A stretch of DNA of 64,000 bases, from positions 42,235,142 to 42,299,141 of the forward strand of contig CM056733.1 of NCBI GenBank assembly GCA_029844215.1, written 5' to 3'. Origin of the DNA: Przewalskia tangutica. Taxonomy: Eukaryota > Streptophyta > Magnoliopsida > Solanales > Solanaceae. Position numbers and translations under genes: made by a program. The notes beneath the pieces were generated by a model that saw nothing but the letters and a program-made list of their open reading frames with translations, was not told where the DNA came from and searched no databases. Positions 10,272 through 21,751 of the stretch are shown in pieces. Every line of letters begins with the position of its first letter. Position 1 is the stretch's first letter.

Positions 10272-12012
10272 CCACACTAGTAGCAAGACAATGTCTTCCA
10301 CACTTAGAGAAATTAGAGAAACTCTTGTGCACACTAGAGACCTCTCGGGTTTGACATCTCCCACACAAGAAAAATTTGTAGTTTTGATCCATTATTCACA
10401 AGACTTAAACCCAAGGTCCCTAAGGGTATTGTAAGGATATCTCAATAGAAAGATTTCGGAAAAACGACGTTTTCACGTTAGTCGCAAGGCGAAAACCTAA
10501 GTAGTTTTCCTAGTTTTGGATTGGAAATGGAAGAGAAGTTGGTTGTGAACTTCTAAGGGCTTCAAATAGCGGATTGGAGCGTAAAGGAAAGGAGCTAAGA
10601 ATTGCTAAGGAGCGACTTTGAATCTTGGAATTTTTAAGGGCTTGTAAAGGTATAAATCTTGTCGTTTTAGCAATTAAAGTTTACTTATCATTGTAGTTAT
10701 GGATATTAGCAAGCATGAGATTTATATTATGAAGTTTGATAAGTGTATTGGCTATTGGAACCCTAATCCTAAAACTAGCATGTTTAGCCTTAAGATTGCA
10801 ATTCAAGTTGTTTATTAGTTTAAGTCGTCGCATGTTGTATAAGAAGGAAATTGTAGTTGTTGAAGTTGTTTATGACTATATAACATTTTAGACCTTAGAA
10901 CTTGGAATTGGAAAAGAATTTGGAAAGGACTTGTGTTGTTGTATAAAGTTGGCCGAGAATGGCTTGGTTGTTAAACTACTTGGTATGAATTGTGGGGCGG
11001 AATTTTACATGTATTGTAAGGCGTGTAATCCCCTTTGGTTGGTTGTTGTTTTGAGCCTTAAATGTGGCATGTTTGGTTATTGTTTTCGGCCTTGAAAAAG
11101 GTGGCAAAGTATGTAGAAACAAAGGAAGTGCTGCCCGATTTTCCGTAGAATAAGAGACCGTATACTTAGTATTATTCTACGTTAGAAACTAGAAATTGAT
11201 AGTCATGTTGTGACCATTATAGGTTGACAATTCTACGTACGGCATATTCGGCTTAGCTTGTGGATTTAGCCGAAAAGGTATGTGAACTATCTCCTCTTCT
11301 AGCATGATTCCTTAAGATAAAGAAAGTATGTCCTACTCCTTAAATGATCCATTCCTTGGTTGTACTTGGATTGCCTAAAATAGAATTTGTTCTATGTACT
11401 CCCTTGATTGTACTTTGATGTTTAAATTGTAAGTTGTAAAATCCATTTCCTTAGTGAAGTTTGGATTCTTAAAAGTGAAAGTATTTTACTTAAAGTACAT
11501 AGAGTCTTGAAAAGGAAGTGGTTTCCAAACCTTTTGGCTAGTACCTTAGTTCCAAAACCTAAGGGTTGTTATAATGACTTTAGGAGAGTTAAAGGAGTGA
11601 TTTACTTGAGGTTTAAAAGTAGAAGAAACTTGTTTTCTAAATATTAAGAGACTTGAAGTATTTTGAAAGTTAAGAACTTGATTTGTAAGTATGTGATACT
11701 TGGTTTTAAAAGTATAAGTCTCTTGGTTATAAAAGGAATGAATATGTCTAAAACCATAAAGGGTTATAACGGCTTTATGGGAAGTTGGTTATAACGGCTT
11801 TATGGAAGGTTAAGAAAGTTGTCTATTTTGATTAATGGGCATAAGTTGCCTAGATTGTGAAAAATTGAAGTTACTTGATTTCAAGCTTTGAAATGAGTTT
11901 TCTAAAAGTGTAGTAACTTACTTTGAAAAATAGACAAACCTTGATACTACGGGTGTTAGTATCTTGGGGTTTTACATAAAAATGAGTCTTTTGAAAAGAA
12001 TGTACGTACGTA

Positions 12013-12185
12013 GTACTTTGGCTTGTTTAATTGAGAATTATTCTATTTGTGCCTTGATAAGTACTTTGGCTTGTTAAATGAGAATTATGCTATTTGTGCC
12101 TTGATAAGTACTTTGGCTTGTTAAATGAGGATTATTCTATGTGTGCCTTGATAAGTACTTTGGCTTGTTAAATGAGAATTAGTCT
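12013..12185 (+). repeat. Tandem array of 47-48 bp in R4 LTR
   Basis: There are about 3.6 copies starting GTACTTTGGCTTGTT, at 12013, 12061, 12108 and 12155, each ending GTGCCTTGATAA. The copies differ by only a few bases, indicating recent amplification. Confidence 0.92.
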
Positions 12186-12532
12186 AAAGATTTTATGAAC
12201 TTGCCTATGTGTGCTGGTGATAGCCTTTGAGTGCAAGTATTATATTTGTACGCTGCCGCGACTCTCGGTTGGAGGGCCGGCTGTCTTGTTGTAAGTTTAC
12301 TTGGACGTACCGACGGTGATGTGGGATTCCACGGGTATGCTTCCATTAGTTGTATTACTCCTTGGACATGCTTATACGATGTGGGATTCCGGGGCATGTG
12401 ACCAGGAGGCGGGTTAGATTCCCGGATTTGTTTGTATTACCCCATGGTCATGCTTATACGATGTGGGATTCCGGGGCATGCGACCACGAGGGATATTGTT
12501 ATTCCATGGATTCGCCCTCCATGAGATTGAGT

Positions 12533-12860
12533 GACGCAGGCTGGATCTGGTAGATAGCTTTCGTACTTGCCCCCGTCAGTTGATGACGCAGGCTGGATCT
12601 GGTAGTTGGCTTTCGTACTTGCCCCCGTCAGTTCTATCACACAGTTTGGTACGGTAGGCTCCGGTAGATAGCTTTCGCACTTGCCCCGGTCATATTTCGT
12701 GATGCAGGCTGGATCTGGTAGTTAGCTTTCGTACTTGCCCCCGTCAGTTGTTGACGCAGGCTGGATCTGGTAGTTGGCTTTACTTTGCCCCGCCGCTTTT
12801 ATGATGCAGTGGATCTCGTGGTTCATTTTCCTACTTGCCCGCATGCTTTTAGGACACAGG
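12533..12860 (+). repeat. Tandem array of ~52 bp in R4 LTR
   Basis: Units begin GACGCAGGCTGGATCTGGTA and contain GTACTTGCCCCCGTCAG. Clear starts lie at 12533, 12585, 12701 and 12753, with more diverged units between and after them. A further pair of ~75-bp units with CTTATACGATGTGGGATTCC lies just upstream (12369-12490). Confidence 0.85.
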
Positions 12861-13129
12861 TGGGACTTGGTGTTCATGTATGCCTATTGGTGTTATATTA
12901 TATCATGGACTGCCGGCAGTGAGGAAGGATTCCACGGGCATGATTGATATTATGGGCGTGAGACCCATGGTTATATTTTAGTAATGACTTTGAGGGCATG
13001 CGTCCCTGACTTGATATGACTGCTTATGTATTTTGTATTGTAGGTTGGTTATCATACATGTCTCTGCTTTGTTTAGATGTTATGATTTCATTACGATTTC
13101 ATCGCTTCACATACTTGGTACATTCTTGT

Positions 13130-13330
13130 CTTGACCTCCTTGGCTGCATTCATCTGCGCGAGTTTAGGTCTGCAGCTTTGGTGATCTGCAGTGTAGGACC
13201 GCCGAGTTTTGGATAGCTCCTCTGTTCAGGAGTTTATCATTTTGGTATAGTTCCTTCAGTACAGGCTTTTGTACGGTTATGGGTACGGCGGGGCCTTGTC
13301 CCGTCATATTTCAGTAAAACTCTTAGAGGT
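13130..13330 (+). promoter_or_regulatory. Hairpin chain near the 3' end of R4 LTR
   Basis: The stem CTCCT (13217-13221) / AGGAG (13228-13232) replaces CTCCG/CGGAG of the other LTRs, so both sides changed together. A CGGG/CCCG stem follows near 13288-13305. The first two hairpins and the fourth are weaker here than in R6. Confidence 0.5.
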
Positions 13331-13541
13331 CTGTATTCATATGTGGGATTGGACTCATGTACAGTGTAGGGTCTTTTGTTTATGTATATTATATGGCAGC
13401 CTTGTCGGCTTTGCCCTTGCACGTACGTTGGTTAAAAAAATGAGGTGTTATTTAAATTCCGCAGTTTACTTGTGTCAGTTAGGTAGAAGGGTGCCCAGGT
13501 AGGGCACCAGTCACGGGCCCGGGGTTCGGGGCGTGACAGAG

Positions 13542-13553
13542 TGGTATCAGAGC
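13542..13553 (+). other. R4 primer-binding site
   Basis: TGGTATCAGAGC is a perfect 12-base match to the complement of plant initiator-Met tRNA 3' end. It starts three bases after the LTR. The leader from 13554 to 13743 is the same PBS-to-gag segment as in the other elements. Confidence 0.95.
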
Positions 13554-13743
13554 AGTCAGTCCTCGGAATGTCTACAGACCGTGTCTAGTAGAGTCTTGAT
13601 TATCGGTGTGTTGCGCGCCACACCCATAAACAGGAGGCTACAGGACATTTAGGAGTTGGTTTCTATTCTTCTCACTCTAAGATCGTGCCATAGAGCTGTG
13701 TTAGTAAGATAATTCATCTCTGACGTATTATTATGTTGCAACT

Positions 13744-13827
13744 ATGCCTCCAAGGAGGGCAACAGTCGCCCAGAAGGGCAAATGAGTAGCAGGAGCTTCT
13801 AGTCAGACTCAGAGAGTTGATAGGGCT
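13744..13827 (+). pseudogene. gag: R4 gag, 5' part, interrupted by R5
   Basis: The frame opens ATG CCT CCA AGG AGG (MPPRR), the usual basic start of Ty3/Gypsy gag in this lineage. An in-frame TGA follows at codon 14, then the frame continues to 13827. The last five bases (GGGCT) are the target-site duplication of R5. The same reading frame resumes at 31903, so the insertion is directly visible. Gag would form the capsid-like particle, but this copy is dead. Confidence 0.85.
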
Positions 13828-15502
13828 TGTCACACCCCGAAAATCGGGCCCGTGACTGGTGCCTTACCCCGGGCACCCTAGCGATACATACATCAGAGAA
13901 AATCAGCGGAACATAAAACATGAGTCATTAAACAAGAGATATAATAAATAAACAGGCCAACCAAAGCGCTTGCCTTCGTATAAACATAAAACATAAACAG
14001 CTTTAATCCTTTTACAACCCCGCCCACAACAAGATTACTGCACTTAAGATTTACAACGACTATGACGACAGTGGCCCCGCCATACCCCGAATGTACAAGA
14101 ACCTACAACTCGGGAACACATACCAAAAGATAAGCCTCGGAGAAACGGAGCTTCCAATGCGCTGAATCGTGATCCTAAGAGCGAGGATCCACGCCGATGT
14201 ACCTCTACTGCGGCATGAACGCAGCCGAAGGAGGTCGATAACAGTACCAAGTATGTGAAATCGCATAATGTCAGTAAATGAAATCATAACAATCATACAA
14301 AGCGAGACATGTATGATATCCAAACTACAAAGACACCACATATAACAGTTATATCAAGTCAGGGTCTCACGCCCACAACATCAATCATGCCCGTGGAATA
14401 CCTTCCTCACTGCCGGCAGTCGATGATATGATAACAACAAGACAGCAATCCAAATGGAAGCATACCCGTGCGCTACGCATCGTGTCGATGCCCAAAGGGA
14501 AACAATAAGACAACTTTCCAAATGGACGCATACCCGTGCGCTACGCATCGTGTCAGTATGTCCAAAGGGAAACAATAGGACAGCATTCCAAATGGACGCA
14601 TACCCGTGCGCTACGCATCGTGTCAGTATGTCCAAAAGGAAATCACAAGGCGATAATCAAAATGGAAACATACCCGTGCGCTACGCATCGTGTCGAGATA
14701 TCCAAAGCGACAACCACAAGACCTTAACCAAAATGGAAGCATACCTGCGCCACGATCGTGTCAAGATGTCCAAAGCGATTAACAACAATAATACTATCAA
14801 CAGAACGCATGCGTGGAATTTCTCCACACGGTAAACGCGTCCAAGTAAGTTCTCAACCAGTCAACCGACCCTCTATCGAGAGACGCGGTAACACAGAAAC
14901 ACAACGATTGTACAATAAAGGCTATCATCACAAGCATAGGCAAGTTTCACAACAACAAGCATAGGCAAGTTTCACACAACTCAAAGTACTTTCATTTTAT
15001 GCCAAAGTCCGGGTTTTTAACCCCAAAGTACTACATACGTTAAGTTCTTTTAAAAGAGATCCATTACTTTTATAAAAGTCACCCGATACCCGTAGTATTA
15101 GAATGACCAACCCACCTTCCTTTTCAAAATCAAGTAACAACATTCTTTCCTAAGTTCCAGTTTGCCTAGTTTCAATTACTCAAGCTTCTCATTTTCAAAT
15201 GGTTTCATAGTTCCCAAACTTAATCACTTGATTCCTTTTTAGAACAATTGAGTAACATATGTCATATATGTGAGTAGTTTATTCTTGTTTATAACGATCT
15301 TATTACAACAGCCATGATCTAGAAAATGTAATATCATTTTGTCTCATCTTAGCTTCATGCAGATGGAGGTTTCTCTTGGTTTTAATACAACACATCATTA
15401 TTCAATACATTTTCCTTTATTAACGCTGCAGTGGTCCTGTCGATACACATTCGATTCCCAAATCAAGAAACATTATCCCTTTAAAAACCAAGTACTCATT
15501 AT
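13828..15502 (-). mobile_element. R5 3' LTR, 3' portion
   Basis: It starts TGTCACACCCCGAAAATCGG on the + strand and matches 28348-30020 in the other R5 LTR. It contains the hairpin chain and the 68-70 bp array. It is cut at about 15502 by R6 and resumes at 24244. Confidence 0.88.
14450..14790 (-). repeat. 68-70 bp tandem array in R5 3' LTR
   Basis: The word CGCTACGCATCGTGTC recurs at 14471, 14539, 14609 and 14679, with a fifth, diverged copy after that. This is the reverse complement of the R1 array. Two adjacent central units are nearly identical, showing recent local duplication. Confidence 0.9.
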
Positions 15503-15747
15503 CAGAACGACCTGCCGGGGCCATCGTGCCTTACCCCGGGCACCCTAGTGATACAACATCAGAGAAAAATCAGCGGAAATAAAACATGAACATGAAATAA
15601 GAGATAAGATAATAGAACAGGTCAACCAAACGGTTACCTTCCAATGATATATATATAAACAACTTTTTCAAAACGAACAGTTTAATCCCTTTTTACAAAA
15701 CCCTGCCCACACAGTGCTACAGACCTCTAAGATTTACAACAACTATG

Positions 15748-15914
15748 ACGGGACAGGGCCCCGCCATACCCCTGAATGTACAAGAACCTACAACTCAGGG
15801 AACACATACCAAAAGATAAGCCTCCGGAGAAACGGAGCTTCCCAACACGCTGAATGTGATCCTATAAGCGGGGATCGACAGTCGATGTACCTTTACCTGC
15901 GGCATGAACGCAGC
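15748..15914 (-). promoter_or_regulatory. Five-hairpin chain in R6 3' LTR (clearest copy)
   Basis: Stems, in + strand order, are CGGG/CCCG (15749-15763), CCCTGA/TCAGGG (15770-15800), CTCCG/CGGAG (15822-15837), GATCC/GGATC (15858-15876) and CTGCG/CGCAG (15897-15913). They lie about 250-410 bp from the LTR's 3' end. All LTRs in the window that retain this part have the chain. Confidence 0.65.
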
Positions 15915-16054
15915 CCCCCGAAGGAGGTCAGTACAACAGGTACCAAGTATGTGAAATCAGAAATATCAGAATCAAATCATAATAGTCTATATAAAGCAGG
16001 AGACATGTATGATAACCAAACTACAGTTCACAACATAAAAGCAGTCATGCCAAG

Positions 16055-16286
16055 TCGAGTGGAATACATTCCCGGATGAGCCGGTAGTCAAGTGAAACAC
16101 ATTCCCGGAATGAACCGGTAGTCAAGTGAAATACATTCCCGGGTGAACCGGTAATCAAGTGAGATACATTCCCGGATGAACCGGTCGTCAAGTGAAATAC
16201 ATTCCCGGGTGAACCGGTAATCAAGTGAGATACATTCCCGGATGAACCGGTCGTCAAGTGAAATACATTCCCGGGTGAACCGGTAA
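16055..16286 (-). repeat. 33-bp tandem array in R6 3' LTR, 7 units
   Basis: Seven units of TCAAGTGAAATACATTCCCG followed by GGTGAACCGGTAA-type ends. The central units alternate between two variants (ending GGTAA and GGTCG), so the recent duplication unit was a 66-bp dimer. Confidence 0.95.
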
Positions 16287-18339
16287 TCAAGTGAACACAG
16301 TACTTGCACAACAAGGCTATCACCCGTAACATGGTCAAGTTTCACAACAACAAGCATAGGCAAGTTTCACAACAACAAGCATAGGCAAGTTTCACACAAC
16401 TCAAAGTACTTTCATTTTATGCCAAAGTCCGGGTTTTTAACCCCAAAGTACTACATACGTTAAGTCCTTTTAAAAGAGATACATTCATTTTATAAATGTC
16501 ACCCGATACCCGTAGTATAAAACTAGAGTGATTCACATTATTAAGTAAACCAGAACACTTTCTTTTTAAACTCAAGTACCAACATTCTTTTCCTAAAGTT
16601 CCGGTTTGCCTAATTACAAAGGCTCAAGTTCCTCGTTTTAGAAAAGGTTTCGTAGTTCATAGTTTTAATCCTTTAAAACATAATTCTCCTTTAAACGTTT
16701 TGAGAAACATATGTCTTATATGTGAGTATGTTATTCTTGTTTATAATCAATATTATTAAGCAGCCATGATCTAGGAAATGTAATATCATTTTGTCTCATC
16801 TTAGCTTCTATGCAGATGGAGGTTTCTACTGGTTTTAATATGATACATCATTATTCAATACATTTTCCTTTATTAACGCTGCAGTGGTTTGTCGATACAC
16901 ATTCTGATTTCCGAAATCAGTAAAACCTTATCCCTTTAAATAAAACCAAGTACTCATTACTCACGAATGAGGTTTCACATAAACATCCACATTAAAACAA
17001 ATAAATTAAGTCTCTTATCTTATAAGATCAAGTCTCTTAACTTCTAACATCAGTAAACCATTTTCTTTACCTCTCTTAAGACATTATACCTAACTCCCCA
17101 TAAAGCTAGTATAACTCTTTTTAAAACCTTTAAAACCAAGTGTTACTCTTTCTTTCAAAACGATTCACAAATCTTTTGAAATACTTCAACTTCTTCATTA
17201 ACACATAACAAGCGGTTATAACCAAATCGCTTACCTTTTGAAAACCACAACCCATTTCTAACCTACATAAAGTCATTATAACCAACTTCCCATAAAGCCG
17301 TTATAACACTTTATGTTTTAAAACAATCAAACACAGCTTAACACGTACGCGTCTACCTTACTACATAGTTCACACATATCATGCTAGAAGAGATAGGAAG
17401 AGGTTCACATACCTCGCGACGAGTATCGACTATTAGCAAAATGCTCCAAGTACTTCAAACCGTCGGCTACTCCTTAAGCCACGTAGATCGCACCACGCAT
17501 AGTACTTCCACCTATAGGGCCACAAGGCTTTATTAACAATTAGGTCTCTTCGTAGAACATTCTACGTAAAATTCGGAAGACTCCCGCAATGCGGCGTTAA
17601 TCTCTCCTCTATCGAGGCCGCCATCAAGCCAACCAGGGGGTTATACATCTAACCCTAACGGTACAATTCTACTCGCTGTACTACTACACAAGTCTACTGT
17701 AATACAGCCCTATGTAATTACAGTTCAGTACTCTTCTTAAATTCAGGCTTAAGTCAAAAGACATTGCCGATAACTACGTTCAGTTCTATATATAGTATAC
17801 AACAACTATATATTCAACACTTATGTAATTTCCAATTACAATAGGGGGACAAGATATTTACCTCGATAAGCCCATAATTATCCGAGTTTAATGTCGCTCC
17901 TGAGCAAGGTTTAGCTCCTCCTCCGAGTGCTCCAATCCGCTCCAACCAACCCTTAGAAGTTCTAACCAACTTCTCTTAAGTACTTCAAACAACAATGAAG
18001 ATTTCCTTAGGGTTTCGTTTAGTGGCTAAAGGAAAGTATAATGGTATTTTCTGGGCTTTTATAAGTGTAACCTTGGGAATACTACAAGGTATTTGGGCCA
18101 AGGTATTTGGACATTATAACAATACTAGGAGAGTATTTCTATACCACAACAAGGGGTATTTATACGAGACAACTAGGCTAGTGGGGTACCCACTCAAAAC
18201 ACCACAAGGGGAGGGAGGCTCTCGGCCAAAGGCCTTAACAAAGGGGAGGGGTGTTGGACGATTTCAAGGTTGAGGGAGAGGGAGAGATTTCAAGACTTAG
18301 GCACATTTTTGGATGAAGAACTCTTCAAGCTTAGGGGGG

Positions 18340-18347
18340 TATTTATA
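18340..18347 (-). promoter_or_regulatory. TATA box of R6 3' LTR
   Basis: TATTTATA on the + strand, about 410 bp from the LTR start. The upstream palindrome is degraded here (GGGTGCCAAGTGTCGCCC, 18521-18538), with no CACGTG. Confidence 0.65.
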
Positions 18348-18753
18348 GGTCAAGGAATGGCCAACCAATGGCCAAGATCCATCCAAGTGTATAGCAAGTG
18401 TAGGGCTAGGATTTACTACACAAAAATATCCTACCAACCCTTGACTTTAGCCAAGGCACCAAAAACGTGCAAAGGCTTAGCCAAATCGTCCCAATGGACG
18501 TTTCAAGTCCACCAATTGGAGGGTGCCAAGTGTCGCCCTCCCGTTGGTCCAAAATGTTTCGTCTCTCGGAAAAATCCGCAAAAAATATAAATGGCATAGC
18601 CGGAAATTCCCCTACGAAAGCTGTGGAAACGTTTCGTCGAAAAACGACTCTAAACGGGTGTTGTGAACAAATAATTTTCGGCCCTTCACTTTAAAGCACA
18701 AACTTTTCTACGTACGTCCTTGCGTACATACTCTGGAAATACGGGGTATAACA

Positions 18754-18767
18754 TTCTCCCCTCCTTA
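18754..18767 (-). other. R6 polypurine tract
   Basis: TTCTCCCCTCCTTA on the + strand is the complement of a purine tract beside the 3' LTR. The palindrome ACATTCG-CCC... CGAATGT-type motif follows immediately (18770-18787). Confidence 0.8.
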
Positions 18768-19634
18768 GAAACATTCGTCCCGAATGTTCCTTCTCAAGGC
18801 GGATAAAGATGAAGTTCTTCTAACAAGTTTCCACTGCCACACATGGCCACAAACATAACACACGTCCTCTTCCTTCCTTACTCGTCGTGCCCTCCTCGAT
18901 CACTTGAACTTTTCTAGTATACGCACCATACTCCAGTCATTGCTTTAGTTTCCAAAACTTTGGAGTCACCACCTCCAAACTTGGTCATCCACTAGCCTCA
19001 ATCTTCCTTAAGGCCATTCCCGGCCTTCACGACCGCTCGGTCGAACATATCCACGAACTCATACGATGGTTACCAAAACTTGGGCCTAGCACCCTCGTGA
19101 CCCTACCACCTGGCGGGACCACCCAGAGCTGACCCCACCTCGAAACAGGCTGCGGGTTGGCCCGCAACATGGCCCCAACCCGACCCACTGTCGCGCCAAC
19201 TCTTGCTCCTCGACACGGAACAATCTTGCTAAATCGCATCATGAAAGATACCACTTTCATTTACCCAACCCAGGGACTTATCACACAATACTTTCTAGGC
19301 ATAAAATGCACTCTGACAAGGATCACTCGCAAAATCTTGTACCCAAGACGGCCTTACATCTAAGGTCTCAACTGTAATATTCTAAGGTTCATCATTCCCT
19401 CACCCCCAGGCTTACCCTTTTTCCCCAACCAGGTTCCTAAATCACATTTTAGCACAAAGCTATCCGAACATAACACCTAACACATTAACATAACATCAAA
19501 ACATACAAGCCTCTAGAGGGTTAAGGATATACCTGAAGCTACCGCTCCACTCTAATCGTAAGCTCGCCTGCGTATAATCGAAAGGCGATGAACTCGCCAT
19601 CGATCCAGAGGTCGCGCTAAGCCGCATACCTCTC
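18768..19634 (-). other. R6 non-coding region between gag and the 3' LTR
   Basis: About 870 bp without a readable protease, RT, RNase H or integrase motif. It contains the conserved GC-rich block (about 19035-19235) shared with all other internal regions in the window. It also has a GCCACACATGGCC motif near 18836, shared close to the PPT. The absence of pol defines R6 as non-autonomous. Confidence 0.75.
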
Positions 19635-20769
19635 CTATAAGCACGATCTCGTCACATGGCCCCGACGCGGCCGGTGAAGCAAGCACCGATAAAGACGACA
19701 TTCCCCGGGATGATGTTTGCCACATCGTGCACACTGAGGGGGACGTGAATCCTGTTGGCTAGAACCCATGTATATCTGTGAACTAAGCCCCGAGCTCGAC
19801 CAGCCCCGAATACCCCGAACGCCCCGACGATCGCGGGGACCACTGCATCGTGGAGGTACATAACTAGACTGCTGCTGAGGCGGTCCGCCTCGAAAGTTAC
19901 CAAAGGACCCTGCCGTCCTGGCCCTCTTCTGCTGATCTCGGTCATTCCGTCGATCTCTCCGTGCCTCACATCCTAGTGCATGAGCCTGCATGCGGGCAAT
20001 GTCCATGCCCGGCTGAAGAGCTACACCCGAACAAGCCTCTGCCAAGTACTCATCCAGCCCGGTGACGTAGCGGTGTACTCTGTCCCCCATATCAGCTACT
20101 ACAGCGGGAACATACCGAGCTAATGAGTCGAACTCCACATTGTACTCTCTAACCGTCCGCCCGTCCTGCCTCAACGTCAAAAACTCGCTTACCGAGCCCT
20201 TCTCATCCGTGGGGCAAGAAATGTGCAAGAAAAGCCCGAGAACTCGCCCCATATGGCCGAGGTGCATGCTCTTCCCGGGACAACTCCCACGAATCAAACT
20301 ACCAATCTGCAGATTACGCGGTGATGCGAACCTAATACCACCGACTCGCCTCGAGGCTCGATCACTCTACGATCCGTAGCTGTCGGATAAACTCCCGGTC
20401 GTCCTCGGCTCTCGATCCATAGAACATCTGGCGGGCTACAACTCGTAAAGTCACGTAGCCTCAAATCGCTCGGGGTGAACTACGGTGCTCTGGCCGGAAT
20501 CGCTGCGTCAACCGATCTCATATTCGGCCACGACCGCCGCGAATCGCCATCTCCTTGTACTTCTCATCCGCTTCCAGTGTGGGATGGAGGCTCAGTATCG
20601 TAGTCTCAGCAGCCACGCCGCGGCTCTAAACTCGCTGGTCTTGGCGGCGCCACGAAACCGCCGTCGGAAGCACTGCCTCATCGATCGGCTCGCGCCTCGC
20701 ACTCTCAGTATCCACTAGCGCCTCCCTCGGCTGCCTTGCCCGTCTGGGTGCAGGTTTTACGCGAGGCAT
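19635..20769 (-). pseudogene. gag: R6 gag remnant with zinc knuckles
   Basis: The start ATGCCTCGCG is at 20769, and the upstream part has several frame breaks. From 20297 a 220-residue frame is open. It includes the gag core segment (RTVREYNVEFDSLARYVP, then a GLDEYLAEACSG-type helix) and a Q/R/G-rich linker. A first zinc knuckle follows (CARCGKHHPGEC, CX2CX3HX3C) and a damaged second one (..GHVTRSC). The second knuckle lacks one cysteine codon where a CTG-containing triplet seems missing. The family role is RNA binding and particle assembly. This is the best-preserved gag core in the window. Confidence 0.85.
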
Positions 20770-20957
20770 AATCGTAAAAATGAAATACGCCGGAGGGTCC
20801 AACTTATCACACCTTTCTAAGGCACGATCTCGTAATGAGAAGAATGGAAACCAATCCTAAATGTCCTATAGCCTCCTGATTATAGATGTGGTGCACAACA
20901 CATCGATAATCAAGACTCTACTAGACACGGTCTGTAGACACTTTCCGAGGATTAACT

Positions 20958-20969
20958 GCTCTGATACCA
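20958..20969 (-). other. R6 primer-binding site
   Basis: GCTCTGATACCA is the exact complement of TGGTATCAGAGC. It lies four bases from the LTR edge at 20974. Confidence 0.95.
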
Positions 20970-21526
20970 CTTTTGTAACGACCCGTTCCGGGGCCCGCTA
21001 CTGGTGCCTTACCCCGGGCACCCTAGTGATACAACATCAGAGAAAAATCAGCGGAAATAAAACATGAACATGAAATAAGAGATAAGATAATAGAACAGGT
21101 CAACCAAACGGTTACCTTCCAATGATATATATATATAAACAACTTTTTCAAAACGAACAGTTTAATCCCTTTTTACAAAACCCTGCCCACACAAAGGCTG
21201 CACTTAAGATTTACAACAACTATGACGGGACAGGGCCCCGCCATACCCCTGAATGTACAAGAACCTACAACTCAGGGAACACATACCAAAAGATAAGCCT
21301 CCGGAGAAACGGAGCTTCCCAACACGCTGAATGTGATCCTATAAGCGGGGATCGACAGTCGATGTACCTTTACCTGCGGCATGAACGCAGCCGGGCGAGG
21401 TCAAGATAACAGTACCAAGTATGTGAAAATCAGAATATCAGAATCAAATCATAATAGTCTATATAAAGCAGGAGACATGTATGATAACCAAACTACAGTT
21501 CACAACATAAAAGCAGTCATGCCAAG

Positions 21527-21751
21527 TCGAGTAGAATACATTCCCGGATGAGCCGGTAGTCAAGTGAAACACATTCCCGGAATGAACCGGTAGTCAAGTG
21601 AAATACATTCCCGGGTGAACCGGTAATCAAGTGAGATACATTCCCGGATGAACCGGTCGTCAAGTGAAATACATTCCCGGGTGAACCGTAATCAAGTGAG
21701 ATACATTCGGATGAACGGCCGTCAAGTGAAATACATTCGGGTGAACTGTAA
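21527..21751 (-). repeat. 33-bp tandem array in R6 5' LTR, 7 units
   Basis: Same seven units in the same order as 16055-16286. The last three units have each lost one or more bases in CCCGG or CCGG. The partner LTR has none of these losses, so they arose after insertion or are consensus errors. Confidence 0.95.

Larger units (their letters stand above)
9781..13538 (+). mobile_element. R4 5' LTR, 3.76 kb
   Basis: The LTR begins TGTTACACCCCGTAAG and ends GGGGCGTGACA, three bases before a perfect PBS. The U3 is clearly different from R1 and R5 but keeps a G-box. Its first ~915 bp are repeated at 33586-34496 as the truncated 3' LTR. Two or three separate tandem arrays occupy the downstream third. 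Confidence 0.92.
15503..18753 (-). mobile_element. R6 3' LTR, 3.25 kb
   Basis: It is near-identical to 20974-24243. Differences are mostly small indels at C/G runs: for example a 5-G versus 9-G run, and three versus nine Cs in the CTCCC stretch, near the poly-C site. Confidence 0.9.

Noticed and set aside
16055..16286. Regular 33-bp repeats resembling a CRISPR array
   Set aside because: The units are contiguous with no unique spacers, and they sit in a plant retrotransposon LTR.
17995..18273. A 92-codon open frame found in both R6 LTRs and partly in R2
   Set aside because: It lies antisense in the LTR. The copies are identical only because LTRs are duplicated at insertion, and other LTRs break the frame.
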